Part shown: positions 13,701 through 26,085 of the stretch, piece by piece
Layout of the letters: every line of letters begins with the position of its first letter
How positions within the stretch are numbered: position 1 is the first letter of the stretch
NCBI GenBank assembly: GCA_036877525.1
Contig: JAZGTH010000068.1
Location: 2,164,501 to 2,228,500, forward strand
Reading direction: 5' to 3'
Length of the DNA: 64,000 bases
Origin: Chromobotia macracanthus
Lineage: Eukaryota > Chordata > Actinopteri > Cypriniformes > Botiidae
Notes under the pieces: generated by a model
Told to the model about the DNA's origin: nothing
What the model saw: the letters and a program-made list of their open reading frames with translations, nothing else
Database searches by the model: none
Translations under genes and position numbers: made by a program

Positions 13701-16700
13701 GTTACCATTTGAGGTGCAGATAAAAGAAATCTTTCCTGTCGCAATGTTCACCATTGCTTCTCTTAAAAAAAAGAGTAGCTTACCTAAAACTTAAAAATTA
13801 TTATTTATTGTCAAACATGTTAAAGATTAGTAACCAACGTATATTGTGTTGCAAGCTTTTTCCACACAAAAGCAGTTCATGAAACATACTGCATTGAAAT
13901 CCATTTAAACAAATGGATTAAAACAGATCTTTAGGCTAAGCTTAATGGCTTTCACAAGGAGATTAGCTTTACTAACAGTACATTAAATGCTTTTCTGCAT
14001 TAAACATTCCCTTATAAAATAAATGAATTTGTAATTTTCTGGACCTTTGGTCCCTTAACATGCTTAAAAACTCTAGATAGTGTCAGAGTCGCACACGTCA
14101 GAGTCGCCGGCCATTAGGGCCAGGTAAAGGCATGGCAAACTTCAAAGGCGTGGTGGAGGGTCGGTAGCGTCCCCTGGTATAGGGCACAAAAATACAGTGC
14201 ATATATCACACATACATGCACGTGTTTTGGTACGTGTTTTGTCAACCTGAACAACTTTCATGCCAAGTTATGAAACGTATTGTTGATATCTCGAACGGGG
14301 GCAAGCCAATCAATTTAGCACAAAAAATTAAATAGGAAGTGTCCCACATCCTCTGTGTGCATTGAGTGACTTATATCAAGCTTGGGAAATAGGTTTGGTG
14401 TTTTGGGCTGATCACAATGATGTGGGTATTGTGAGACAGCAGGAGTCTGTCACTTTAAAATTTTAAAATCTTTTTTTAAAATAAATCAATTATTTTTGGA
14501 GTTTTGGAGTTCTGAGCCCTGCAGTTGGGCTCAGAACCTGAAAGTGCGAAGAGATCTATCCTTAAATTAGACCTGTTGTTTTCCATAGGATTATTATTAT
14601 CTTTTAAAATCTTTTAATTTTGTCAAGGTTTTCTGAAATTTGGCAAACATGTCAGAGTTGTCTGCCATGAAAGCCAGGCAAAGGCTGGCACATAGGCAGG
14701 GCAGGGGGGCTCAGCAGCGCCCCCTGTTATGGGCCACAAAATGATGGTGCATATATAATACATATATGCACGCACCTGTCCGAAACTTGGTATGTGTATC
14801 GGTTATGTTGACCTGAACAACCTTTGCCCTGACACCCCTTAGCCCACCTGACAGGAAGTCAGCCATTTTGGATTTTCTGAAAAGCGCATGCCATGAACTT
14901 TTAAATAATCCTCCTGGCTTGTTTGGTAAATATTGCAAAGACTTTGAAGATGCTAAATTGCAAATGGATTTTTGATATCTCAAACGGGGTTGCCATGGTA
15001 AGGCAATAAATTAATGCCAAAAAAATGGAAACAGGAAGTGGCTCATATCTTCCGCTTGATAGAGTGATTTTGTTCTGTAATTTAATCTGTATGTTTGGTC
15101 CTAGGGAGTAATTACATAGAGATGGCTAATGTTAGTCACAGTCTTATGCCACCAACTGGCAAAAGGAAGTATGTCAGTTGAAACAGCATTTAAAAGACTT
15201 ATTTTAAATTTACCCAAGTCACTTCAATAAATGGAACAAGAAGTGTCTTATATATTCTACATGCATTGAATGATCTACATAAAACTCGTCTATATAAAGG
15301 AAAATATTTTTGTGTTGTGGGCTGATCACAATGAACCATTGTGATCCACAGGTATAGTGCCACCAGCTGGCAGCAGGAAGTGTCACTTAAAATTGACTTT
15401 TAATACTCCACTTTTACTTTCTGAGTTAAATGCAAGTGCCCACCATGCATTGTTTTCAGAGCAGCTGTGTGTGGCGTAATGTTTGGGCTTGTCATCACTG
15501 CTTGCAGCTATATTTCTTTTTATGTTTCTAATTTGTGGCTTGTCACTAAGCTCTAAACTGAATAGAAATATCCACTAGGTTCTCATGGGACTTCCATATG
15601 GGTCCATCCCTAGGAAAACTGTACCAAGAGATGAGCAAGACACTGCAATGGACTACTCTGTTCTTATGGACTTCAATGTAAGATACATCGTTTATGTCTT
15701 ATAAATATTTAATTTATAAGACATATAATAATTTATATATTTAATAGGGCTGTCAATTTATTAAAAGATTGAATCATGATTACGTTTTTTTGGAATTCAT
15801 GACTTTAAACAAAAATACATAACCGTAATGTCACCAAGAAATATTCATTAGAAACGCTTTCCCATTTGTCAGTCATTATGTGTGTTTGATGAGGCGGGGT
15901 TTAAGAGTCATGATGCTGGGTTTAAGAGAGAGTAATTGTATTCAAGGTTAGCATCATTTGAAGTTATACCATGTTACCTACATTAATGACATTCAGCCTT
16001 TTTTACAGGGTTACTGCAAGTACTCAGTACTTTTCTATGGCTACTATAATGACCAGAGAACCATTGGCTTCCTGAAGTTTCGTCTCCCTCTGTCCTACCT
16101 CATGGTGGGCATTGGGACCTTCGGGTATAGCCTTATGGTTGTGATCAGAACGTGAGTCCCTCTTTCATCTATTGCTAGATGTTGTGGCACTGGCATGAAA
16201 TGTTCTTGGCAAGTACAGTTGACTTGTGTGTATGCCATATCTCCAGTATTACATTTCAGGTAACTGTATATTCAAATTAGGCATTTTATATAGAAAAGTG
16301 TAAACCCTTCAATTTACATGTGGAGTGTGTAATTTCAGCACCCAGTTGACTAATAACTAAAATAAAGTTTAAAACTTTTATGTTGACTTCAGCATTGCCT
16401 TTAAAAAGTAAGATGTCCTGAGTTGTCTACTGCAAGTTGTCTACTGCATGTCTACTGCAAGTTGTTGCTAGGTGATTGCCAAAGTGATTAAAATACACTT
16501 GCAAATGTGTTCTTAGTGGTTGCTTGATCTTGGCTGGGTAGTCACTAAGCTGCTCTGGGTGGATGCTAGGATGCTTCAAGTCTGTGTTCAGAAAGGTTGT
16601 CTATGGCTACTAGGGTGTTTGGATGGTAACTGGGGTGTTGCTAGATTTTTGATGTGGATTAAGACTTGATGTAGATGTGTGTATATACATATTTAGTAAA

Positions 16701-18666
16701 AAGAAAGACAGATAGAGACACGCTTCACCTTTAAAAGCTAAACCAGTATCACTGTATGACTACTGTCAACATGATTGTTTGTATTTTAACTGCAATCAGA
16801 AATTGCGCTTCTGTTATCCTGCCGGCGAGAATGGATTCTCTACAAGTTTTGAATAAAGTCCACTCTCGCTGTTAGGATGGCTAAAAACGCAGATGTGGGG
16901 GGAGGGGATGGCGAGGACAATGAATTCACCTTTGCCTGGAAGATGTTCACCAGCTGGGATTATCTTATTGGGAATGCTGAGACAGCCGACAATAAATATG
17001 CCTCCATCACCACCAGCTTCAAAGTATGTGCTTGTATTATTGAGTGTGACTGGATGGTTTGCTGACCACTGCATTTTATATTTCATGGTCTGGTTGTCCT
17101 TCAGATCAACTCCAACCACATTTTTGCCACTGGATTGATAAATAATCTGTCCTGAGCAATGGATACAATTGATGTAAATGTTTCCACATGCACTAAATGT
17201 GCCCTGTAGCTCCAAATATATTTTTACTTCCTATTTTTACTGAATGAATTAGTTTTTCAGTCTGTGAAGCTCTAATGCATTTTGCAGGAGTCTATTGTGG
17301 ATGAACAGGAGAATCAAAAGGATGAGAACATTCATCTCAGGAGGTTCTTACGTGTCCTAGCCAACTTCCTCATCACCTGTACTCTGGGAGGAAGTGGCTA
17401 TCTCATCTATTTTGTGGTCAAACGCTCCCAAGAGTTTGCCAACATGGATAACCTCTCGTGGTATGAGAAGAATGAGGTAAAAATTAACATTGTACTACAT
17501 TTGAAAACATGTCATACAGTTTACAGTATATACAGTTGTGGTCTAATGGTTAGAGTCAAACTTGTAACTAAAGGCCTTTTACTTTGACTTTTGTCAACAG
17601 CTGAGAAAAGGTTGCTAATGCTAATAATGTCCTAACCTTATGTCTCAGCTTGAGATCATCATGTCTCTTTTGGGTCTGGTGGGTCCAATGCTCTTTGAGA
17701 CCATTGCTGAGTTAGAGGATTACCATCCGCGTATTGCTCTTAAGTGGCAGTTGGGACGTATATTTGCCCTCTTCCTTGGTAACCTCTACACGTTCTTGCT
17801 TGCTCTGTTTGACGAGGTCAATGCAAAAGTAAGAACAATGATGATGACAGTTTTAACCTTTATTAATTTTTAAGAAAAAATTTAACCTAACAAGTGAGTT
17901 TTTTTGTTTTAACATTAAGCTTGAAGAGGAAAAGTCCATAAAGAATGCCAGCATTTGGTTCATGAAGGAGTATTATGCCAACTACTCAGCCAACAACCCA
18001 AATGACACTGGTACTCCACCTCCTATTGACCCTGCTGATGCCATCAGAGGCCCATGCTGGGAAACCACAGTGGGAATAGTAAAGTGTTACAAATGCTTCT
18101 TGTGTTATTTTAATGTTTAAAGTCAAAAGAATTTATGGTGTAAATAAATTAAATCTAATTCTAGATCTAATTATTTTGCTGCATGCACACTGGCTTTATT
18201 TTGTTTCATTGACAAACAAATTGGCAACCATTTAATTTATGTTCCCACCCCACTAACAGGAGTTTGTAAAGCTGACTATATCAGATATACAGGTGACTTA
18301 TCTGACCATCTTAATTGGTGACTTTCTGAGAGCACTGATTGTGCGTTTCCTGAACTATTGCTGGTGCTGGGACCTGGAAGCTGGCTGGGTGAGTCCAATA
18401 TGCATTCAGCACATCACAATCATTCTATACGATCTTTCAGACCCATCTTAGGTTTTAATATCTAACAATTTCTTTCATTCTCAGCCTTCCTATGGTGAAT
18501 TTGACATAAGTGGCAATGTGCTTGGTTTGGTTTTCAACCAAGGGATGATCTGGTAGGAATTAATGCACAAACAACAAAGTTAAAGGCACATACTAACATA
18601 CATCTTAAGGAAGAATGGGCAACTCTAAGTCTTAAGATTTAAAGGGATAGCTCACTCATAATGAAA

Positions 18667-18757
<91 letters not shown>

Positions 18758-21201
18758 CTTTTATATATCCATTTAAGGCTTTTTATCTTGGATTGACTTC
18801 CCTTTTTCATTCGAGATGTAACGACTAATAAAACACATCGTTATCAATTTCGGCCTACTTCTGCTTACAGCTCTACATATTCTCCTGTTGTACCTTTGTT
18901 TGTCAGGATGGGGGCATTCTATGCTCCTGGTCTGGTGGGAATCAATGTTCTGCGACTCCTGACATCAATGTACTACCAGTGCTGGGCTGTAATGGCCTGC
19001 AATGTCCCTCATGAGAGAGTCTTTAAAGCATCCAAATCGAATAACTTTTACATGGGCCTGTTACTGCTAATCCTCTTCCTCAGTCTCCTACCTGTGGTTT
19101 ACACCATCATGTCTTTACCTCCTTCCTTTGATTGCGGTCCCTTCAGGTAACACATATGTACATGCACTAGCTCACTTACTCACGCTTCCTTTCCCTGCAT
19201 CTTAGCTCCACCCCCTTAGAATGCGAGAAAAGTATGCAAGGATGGTAGGCGGGGACAAAAAAAACACTTGTGCGTAGGATACACCTGTTTCCTCACTCAT
19301 GTCTCCTCAGGAAGCTTCTTCATTCCTTGTTCCTTGCTTCTTTGCAATGCAATTGAATTAAGAATTAAGATGTCCTTTAAGATAGCTGACTATGATCTGT
19401 TTCTAGGTCACTATGGGATTAATTTTGTGTCAATAAAAATGAAACTGAAAGAAACAAACAAAAATAAACAATCTGAAAGAAGGAAAACACTCTGAAAATA
19501 AAACCAATAAACTCAACAGCAAAAGTGTAGCATGGTTTTCAAACAAACTATATATATTGTTTTAATTTTCTAGTCTTCCTTTCGCAAATCACAGTTTTCT
19601 TTTTCAATCTGCAAGTTTACGTTCAACATTCTGGCACAAACCTCACATGTGGGTGGAGCTTAACTGTGCTTTATTCTTATTGGCTAGTGATAAGCAACAA
19701 TAATAAGCTTCGGCCTGTTAAAGGAGCATTTCTTTTCTCATTACAGTAAAATATAAAGATGCATTAATAATGTTAATGTAAATTTGATCTTGGCTAAAAG
19801 ACTTCAACAAAAATTTTTAAAATGTTTTATTTAGATGTTTTATGACATTGAGGTAAAATATGATGCAGAAAATTTGACTTAAATTCATCCACAAATGTAT
19901 ATTTATCATCAATACATTTATTTGTTTCATCCCGAAGAACCTAATAAAAATACATAACTCATAACAATATTACTGATTGTCATTATTCTTGTCTATTCAT
20001 GAAATGTGAAATGTCAACAAATGTATATGTATCTTGAACTTGGTGTGGCATTTTTTCTTACCACAGCGGCAAGGAAAGAATGTTTGATGTCATTATGGAG
20101 ACCATTGATCTGGATCTACCAGCATTTATGGGGACACTCTTCGGCTATGTAGCAAATCCTGGGCTAATCATACCTGCAGTGCTGCTCATGGTGTGAGTGA
20201 ATTTTTACAAATTTCATTATCACATAATACAAAACAAGTGTCTGCGATGCACAAAAGTTTATTGTTTGTTTGTTTTACAGACTGGCCATTTATTATCTGA
20301 ATTCAGTGTCAGAGGCCTACAAAAACTCCAACATGGAGCTAAAAAAGAAGATGCAGATGGTCAGTGATGTTTATGTCAACTAGAATACACATGCTAAGAT
20401 TTGCATCTTTGACTTCAAAACTCGCCAAACACTGCTGCAAATATGCCAGAAATTATTCGTGCCTAAAAAAAACGCGAGCATGCAAAAGTCGATAGTGCCA
20501 AGAAAAATCTCACTAAGATGTTTAAGTATATGAGAAAATGTTGAGAAGAAAATGTCAATGATACAGTTGGGAAAGCATATATTACCTCTTTAGCTTGGCA
20601 CATATTTCAAATAATTTTATAGAAACCTTTTTTTACATACATACAGACAGAAACATTAATTTATACACAAATGCAAATTACTTGGTCACAAATACACAGT
20701 TTTTGTAAGATTTTTGTAAAATTGTAACATCAATGGGATGTTCTAACACAAACACTCATTTATAGGCAAGAGATGAAGAGAAGAACAGACGCAACAACAA
20801 AGATAGCACCAATCAGGTGATGAAGGACTTAGAGGATCTACTTCCCAATCGTTCTCTGGCGCCCTCTGCCGCTTCAGAGAGGAATGCAGGTGTGCATTTC
20901 AGAGAGATTTTGATGGATTTTAGTTTTCCATCAGGTCTTACCACAGTTAATCTAGCTATTCCCTTCTGTTTGTCTGTTTTTGCCCCTAGAAAAAAAACCT
21001 GACCAAAGTGTGAAATCTCCAAGAGTGAAACCAGGTACTGCTGGAGGTGGCGTGCATATGCAGAAAGATGTTTCGCTCGCATCAGCCAATCCTAATGCCC
21101 GTGGGCCAGTGACTCGACCACCAGGCCCCCGGGGACCTGGTCCACTACCTGGCCAACCTGGGGCTGGAAGGGGCCGAGGGCCACCCCCTAGACACCAGTA
21201 A
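7771..21201 (+). CDS. tmc2: Transmembrane channel-like protein 2 (TMC2-type), 20 coding exons
   Basis: TMC1/TMC2 are pore-forming subunits of the hair-cell mechanotransduction channel in the stereocilia membrane. Exons: 7771-7807, 7936-7974, 8243-8610, 9451-9600, 12410-12500, 13184-13265, 13425-13531, 15579-15677, 16009-16151, 16876-17023, 17288-17476, 17649-17828, 17920-18078, 18260-18388, 18485-18552, 18907-19146, 20067-20192, 20281-20359, 20766-20889, 20990-21201. All junctions are GT-AG and all phases fit except within exon 3, which has one base too many (see 8501-8509). Corrected length is about 922 aa, close to human TMC2. The N-terminus (about 1-180) is Lys/Asp/Glu-rich; then come KPWRMWRRLKVLK, FGSSVASYFIFLRWMYG (first membrane segment), the TMC-domain motif CWETTVGIEF near 590 and NYCWCWDLEAG near 630. 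A long Pro/Gly/Arg-rich tail ends GRGRGPPPRHQ. NNFYMGLLLL and LVGINVLRLLTSMY fit TMC2 rather than TMC1. It could be tmc2a or tmc2b. Confidence 0.88.
8501..8509 (+). other. tmc2: 9-A homopolymer in tmc2 exon 3: apparent +1 frameshift
   Basis: Exon 3 is 368 bp, but the phases of exons 2 and 4 require a length one base shorter. Read as given, the frame from exon 1 stops at TAA 8545-8547 after about 126 residues. Dropping one A from this nine-A run restores a continuous Lys/Gly-rich frame to the donor at 8611. A five-G run at 8482-8486 is the other candidate. The cause could be a sequencing or assembly error, a somatic or polymorphic slippage allele, or a true loss-of-function change. Confidence 0.75.
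8850..9036. repeat. MITE with TTAAAGGGATAGTTCAC terminal inverted repeats
   Basis: An 18-bp left end (8850-8867) and right end (9019-9036) are exact inverted copies of each other. The interior is AT-rich, with a second inverted word around TGCTGAACACAAA / TTTGTGTTCAGCA (stem-loop). This is a non-autonomous DNA element abundant in cyprinid-type fish. It lies in tmc2 intron 3. Confidence 0.85.
10075..11575. repeat. Dispersed repeat family R1 (CCAGTTGGTGG...), several units
   Basis: Several partial units share phrases such as CTGCCAGTTGGTGGTGC (10165, 10470), GTTGCCAGTTGGTGGCGC (11150), 'cccac..caccaaaca' and a GGGCCCTTTGCGCTTTCAG end near 11545. The same vocabulary recurs at 14060-15540, 24595-25715, 48825-49110, 51640-52015 and 54680-55330. 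No protein is encoded. I cannot name the family. It occupies tmc2 intron 4. Confidence 0.6.
12885..12985. repeat. Truncated copy of the TTAAAG(G/T)GATAGTTCA MITE
   Basis: Begins CCTTAAAGTGATAGTTCAAC and continues with the 'actctcatttactctcc..catgtcaatccaaacctatgtgact' body seen in fish copies of this MITE. No right terminal repeat was found, so only one half is present. It lies in tmc2 intron 5. Confidence 0.55.
14060..15540. repeat. Dispersed repeat family R1, further units (tmc2 intron 7)
   Basis: Contains GCGTCCCCTGGTATAGGGC and GCGCCCCCTGTTATGGGCC modules, CACCAGCTGGCAGCAGGAAG at about 15361, and a terminal TCACTGCTTGCAGCTATAT at about 15495. These are the inverse and direct forms of words in the 10075-11575 segment. 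It includes at least two units in mixed order. No coding potential. Confidence 0.6.
16430..16640. repeat. TTGCTAGG-rich imperfect tandem repeat
   Basis: Imperfect repetition of 'tgtctactgcaagttg' followed by 'ggtgattgccaaagtg', 'gttgcttgatcttggctggg', 'ggatgctaggatgc', 'ggctactagggtg' and 'ggggtgttgctag'. This matches the GTTGCTAGG-type minisatellite-like repeats frequent in fish introns. It lies in tmc2 intron 9. Confidence 0.45.
18640..18752. repeat. (TA)n microsatellite inside a truncated MITE
   Basis: TTAAAGGGATAGCTCACTC at about 18639 is a left terminal repeat of the MITE seen at 8850. It runs almost directly into about 80 bp of TA repeats (18669-18750) with a short AAAA interruption near 18711. 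The right MITE end is missing. It lies in tmc2 intron 15. Confidence 0.7.
19147..20066. other. tmc2 intron 16, no feature recognised
   Basis: AT-rich intron of about 920 bp. The small ORF at 19268-19495 shows no recognisable domain and has no splice or family support. No repeat ends were identified. Confidence 0.4.
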
Positions 21202-21308
21202 TGTGTGATTTATTCTACATTTTGTTCAATTGATGTCTTTGTGTGTAATTCTACTTTAGAAGTGATGTTTCTTGTTTTTCTAAAGAGAACAGTTAATGAA
21301 ATTTTGTA

Positions 21309-21347
21309 TATGCATACATACATACATACATACATACATACATACAT
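21309..21347. repeat. (CATA)n microsatellite
   Basis: About nine tandem CATA units, located 110 bp after the tmc2 stop codon in the presumed 3' UTR. Confidence 0.9.
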
Positions 21348-21569
21348 GTGTGGATACTGCTGGATACTTTAATGGAAAATTAATATAAATGTAACAGAGT
21401 TTCTATTTTTTAAAGTTGGAAAGAAGTCAGGAAAGGTGTTGTTTGGGTGAATGGTGCCCATATATTTTCTTGTATGTGTTATATGTTTAATGTGTGTAAA
21501 TGTTATTGTTGCATATATCTGTTATATAATTGAACTACTGTTGTATTTTTTTATTCACCACTGAATTAT

Positions 21570-22830
21570 ATATTCTTGCATAAGTATTCAGACCCTTTGC
21601 AACAACACTTGAAATTTAGCTCAGGTGCCTCCCATCTCTCTTGATTGTTGCCGGAACATTTCTACACCTTGATTGGGGTCCACCTGTGGTAAATTATATT
21701 AATATGACATGATTTAGAAAGGCACACACTTCTCTGTAAAATGCCTCACAGCTGACATTGAGCCATGAGGTCAAAAGAACCGCCAGAAGACCACAGAGAC
21801 AGGATTGTTGCAAAGCACAGATCTGGGGATACAAAAAGAGCACAACATGCTACACAACATGCTGTGCTCTTGGTACCCAACAGTGTCCTCCTTTTTTTTC
21901 AAATGGAAGAAGTTTGGCACAACCGGGACTCTTGCAAGAGTTGATTGCCATGGCCATATTAAGCAATTGGGAGAGAATGACCTTAGTAAAAGAGGTGACC
22001 AAGAACCCAACGGTCACTCTGACTGAACCCCAGAGATCATGTTTGTCCTTTTGGAACTTTGTCCCATCTCCACACATCACTGCACAGATCTGGGCTTTAT
22101 GGCAGAGTGGCTAGACGAAAGCCTCTTTTTGAGGAATGAGATTCTCTTATGAAACTAAGATTGGCCTCAATTCTAAACGTCATGTCTGGAGGAAACCAGG
22201 CAATGGTCATCACCTGCCCAATACCATCCCAACAGTGAAGCAAAGTGGTGGCAGCATCATGCTGTGGGGGTGTTTTTTCAGCAGCAAGGGAATGCTAGAC
22301 TGGTTAGAGTTGAGGGAAAGCTGAATGGAGCCAAGTGCAGAGATATCTCCAATGAAAACCTTTTCCACAGCACTCAGGACCTCAGACTGGGCCAGAGTTT
22401 AATAATGATATAATAATGACCCTTGTCATTATTATATCATTGCCACACAGCCAAGACAACACAAGAGTGGCTTGGGGACAACTTCGTGAATGTCTTAGAG
22501 TGGCCCTATCAAACATCTCTGGAGAGACCTGAAAATGGCTGTCCACTAATGGTCCTCATCCAACCTAACCAATCTTGAGAGGATTTGCAAAGATAAATGA
22601 AAGAAAATCCCCCAATCCAGGTGTGCAAACTTGTTGCATTCTACCCAAAAAGACTCAAGGCTGTAATTGCTGCCAAATGTGCTTCAACTAAGTACTGAGT
22701 AAAGGGTCTGAATTCTTATGTGATATTTTAGTTTTTTCTTTTAAATAAATTTACAGACATTTATAAAATTTTGTTTTCACTTTGTCATTATGGGGTACTG
22801 AGTGTAAATTGAGGGGGAAAAAAACTAAAA
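21570..22830 (+). mobile_element. Decayed Tc1/mariner transposon
   Basis: The left arm carries CATAAGTATTCAGACCCTTT (about 21579-21598) and the right arm carries AAAGGGTCTGAATTCTTATG (about 22701-22720), which are near-perfect inverted copies. The interior matches a common fish Tc1 plan: an 'aggtgcctcccatctctcttgat' 5' leader, then broken transposase frames. The frame at 22136-22324 retains GGSIMLWGCF and W-K-P residues around the catalytic core. Many stops and frame changes make it inactive. It lies just downstream of tmc2. Confidence 0.8.
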
Positions 22831-24145
22831 CTCAGACATTTCCCTTGATATCTGACAGCTCAAATTATGAATTATTATAATGATTATAAATATTATAATC
22901 ATTCAGGACATCAAATACTAAAGGTAGACAGCAAGGGGCAGCAATTTTACCGATTGTCTCACTGAAAGAAAAAGAAAAACTTGAGCTGCCTATACAGGGG
23001 AGATGTGGAAGCTTATAGCACAAAATATTAATGCTTTGTTCCCCCTGGTTGTGCACACCAATGAAGACAGTAAGAAATGCTGGTACATGTTGCAGCACAA
23101 AAGTGGGAGTCATCACAAACAGGTGAGTGTTATGTCACTTTTAGAAATACATAGCAAAGTTATCTCAAACAATTATATGTACACAAGTGGTCCACTATGC
23201 TATTTTCTAGGGGGTGCACCACCTGCTAAATAGCTGTCCTAAGTAGCCCAAACTGTGTTCAACATTTTTGATCACTCAGAAACAAGAATTACTGGTTTGA
23301 AGATGGGCACAGACAGCTCAATGATTCAGCTGGTGAAAATACAAAACTTTTAATAACCAACAGCCAATAGTAACAATATAAAGACCCATTTTTATCATAG
23401 GCAAAGCCGTTTCTCATATTTCTATCTGGCCTAAAAACAATGATTAAGAAACAGAGATTAAATGTTTCCTACTCTTGACAGCACAGAGTCTTCAGAGGAG
23501 AAATGGGGATCGTCAACACCGTATTTTGTATAATTTGCCAAGAGTAAATTAGACTCCTGGTACCTCCAAGAAAAAAAAACAGAAAAAAATGGTTACAATA
23601 GATGCAACAAACACAAGCTGAGGAGCAGTCTGCGAGGGGAACCCTGGTTCGGAATCAGGGTCAGAAGAGAAGAGGGCTTGACACATAAATGGTCTGGCCC
23701 TGAGAGTGTTTCTCCCTCAATTGGAGCATCATCATCTGCTGATGCACATGAACAACATGTCTGTGGTATCGTACATACAACCGCCAGGGTGTGCGATCCA
23801 GAACTCTGTTCAGAATGGCAGCAAGCCTGCTGCGGTGGCAATGTGAGAATGTCCAGTGGAAACAAAATTAACTGCGATACAATAAGAGTTTCTGAAAGTG
23901 CTATAATTGTGTGATAGCTTATAGAAGGTTGTGACAGACCCAACTGCTGTACAGTTGCATTTTAGGTATCAAATATCTTGATTACTTTCATTTCTGGTGC
24001 TATGGCATTTCTGCGCTGTGTCCGAGACGTTAGCATGTCTGTAATAAGATAAGTTACAAATATGATCTAATCTTTAGCATTGTATTAACTCACTGTTATC
24101 CATTGGCTGCAATACATTTCTTCCCCCTCTTTCTCTTTGGGCCAG

Positions 24146-24359
24146 GAGTGTAGTGAAAGGCATGGTCAATGCATTGGTGGCCATGGCCATCATGCACACT
24201 TTGAAGTACCTCTTCTTGCAGACACTGAAGAAGTACAAGTACCCTGGTAACACTTTCACCAAGGTAGGAAAAACATGTGTCCTAGATGCAAACGTCTCTA
24301 AATACTACCGCAAAGCACTGGCATTGCTAATGTCCCAGACGATACTGAATGGTAAATAA
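24146..24359 (+). other. Unassigned exon-like ORF
   Basis: Preceded by a good acceptor (pyrimidine tract from 24115, then GGGCCAG at 24139-24145). The open frame reads SVVKGMVNALVAMAIMHTLK, then YLFLQTLKKYKYPGNTFTK up to a possible donor AAG|GTAGGA at 24263/24264. If unspliced it continues to a TAA at 24359 (68 codons from the first ATG). The composition (hydrophobic helix followed by a Lys/Tyr stretch) looks protein-like. I do not recognise the family and see no partner exons nearby. It may be one exon of an unknown gene, a fragment of a transposon protein, or chance. Confidence 0.3.
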
Positions 24360-24594
24360 GGCCAGTTGGGAAGCCCAGCTCTGCTCAGGTCCAGGTGCTC
24401 AGGAGAGTGCTGGAGAAAATCCACAATTAGGAGATAATCCCAGGTACGTTGAAAGGAGGACCAGGTAAATCCACATTGCTAACATGTAGACTAGATGAAG
24501 AGGTGAGAAGTGACTGTTGTTTATATAGTGTAATTGAGTAGTGGGAACAGGTGTGTGTGATTAGAATTCTGGTGACTGGGAGCGAGTAGGTGTG

Positions 24595-25715
24595 GGGGTG
24601 TGTCCCTGACACCCTGTTAAAAGTTATGGAATTTCTGTCAATATCCCTTGTATAACGCGTACACAATTTTATAGCAAGCATGTAAAATTGGATATGAGGC
24701 TGTATTTTTGGTGTATTAACACAAAACTTGGTATTTGTCATCACAGGCATGTCCTGAGTGTAAAATCATGAAAATGGTCTCTTTAGATTTTAGATGTGGT
24801 CTCTTTAGATGTTGTTTTACTCAAACAACAACATCTGATGTTCCACGGTTGGCCATTTTGGACATTGACCATCTTCAATTTTGCCATAAAATGCTGTATT
24901 TTACGAACTCATGAACAAATTGTTATGAAACTTAGCTTGGTTCATCAAGGCCATGTTCTGAAAGGACCTGTAAGTTTTAGGTCAGTGCCCCCTAGTGGTC
25001 AAGAAATTATGGAAATGAACGTAACATATGAAAATTATATTTCATAACATATTGTAATTTCCCATACATCATTAGTTTTGCTGGCGTATGCTGGCGTCCT
25101 ATGATACCAAATTTACCATATCGCACCTTATTTCCTGTCCACCATATTAAATTTGATTCAAAATTTAATGAACTTTTCCGAACTCCTCCCACACAATTTG
25201 TCAGATTTTAACGAAATTTTTTATGTAGCATTTAGAGACACCCTTGACAAAAAGTTATTAAAAGCTTTTTGATTGGTCAAATGGTTCTTGTATATCCTGT
25301 GAAAACTGAAATTGAAAGCAAAAGAAAGAGAAAATAAGGAAGAGAAAAAGAAGAAAATTCAAAATTGATAAAATTAACAAACAATAATAATAACACAATG
25401 TACAAAGAAAATGTTCTAAGTTAATATCAGCAGTCTCCCAGTTAGCAAGCCAACAGGGCAACAGTGGCAAGGAACCAAAACTCCAGAGAGGGACAGTTCT
25501 CCTCTGGTACGCAAATGCTACAGTCCTTAGCTAAAGCATGACGAGCACCTGACTGTACCGTAGTTTTATTGTGATTTAAGGGTTTTTACCTATGTTTTTT
25601 AAACTGATTTTCAAAAATTCATAGATGTTCACAAATATGTTCACAAATAATTTACAGATGTTCACAAGTATTTGGTGACGTTGAAGTGCTTGACCCCGTA
25701 ATTGCTGTTTGCTGC
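24595..25715. repeat. Dispersed repeat family R1, further unit
   Basis: Shares GGATATGAGGCTGTAT and 'catcacaggcat' with 55216-55290, 'gttggccattttgg' and 'agtgccccctagtggtca' with other units, and ends CTTGACCCCGTAATTGCTG (25690-25708), the family terminus. Intergenic. No convincing coding content. Confidence 0.6.
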
Positions 25716-25719
25716 TATA

Positions 25720-26085
25720 TTTCCCACTATATTTCATCACTCTGTTTGTCTCTAACTGTATCTGTATCTATCAGTCCTCAATATAACTGTATCTATCATC
25801 ACTATATGTCTCTGACTATATCATTCATCCTTCTTTCTTACTGTATCTATCATTCCTGTCTGTCTCTGACTGTATCTATCATCACTCTGTCTGTCTCTGA
25901 CTGTATCATTCATCCTTTTTTCTGACTGTATCTATTGTCCCTCTATCAGTATCAGGCTGTATCTATCATCCTTCTTTCTGACTGTATCTATTGTCCCACT
26001 CTCTGTTTCTAACAGTATCTATCATCCCTTCTGTCTGGTTCTGTATTTATCATCCCTCTTCTGTCTATAACTGTATCATTATGTT
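25720..26085. repeat. Imperfect minisatellite, CTGACTGTATCTATCATC units
   Basis: About ten imperfect units built from 'tctgactgtatctatcatc' and 'actctgtctgtc', starting directly after the terminus of the preceding dispersed repeat. The ORF across 25686-25925 is a by-product of the repeat. Confidence 0.75.

Noticed and set aside
16814..17215. 133-codon minus-strand ORF
   Set aside because: Antisense of tmc2 exon 10 and its flanks; no family resemblance, while the plus strand has a clear exon.
7771..21201. Naming the TMC gene tmc1 from its anxa1/pcsk5 neighbours
   Set aside because: Diagnostic residues, length and the long tail fit TMC2 better; synteny alone was not followed.
23593..23943. 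Overlapping ORFs on both strands between tmc2 and anxa1
   Set aside because: No recognisable domain, splice context or transposon motif; likely chance.
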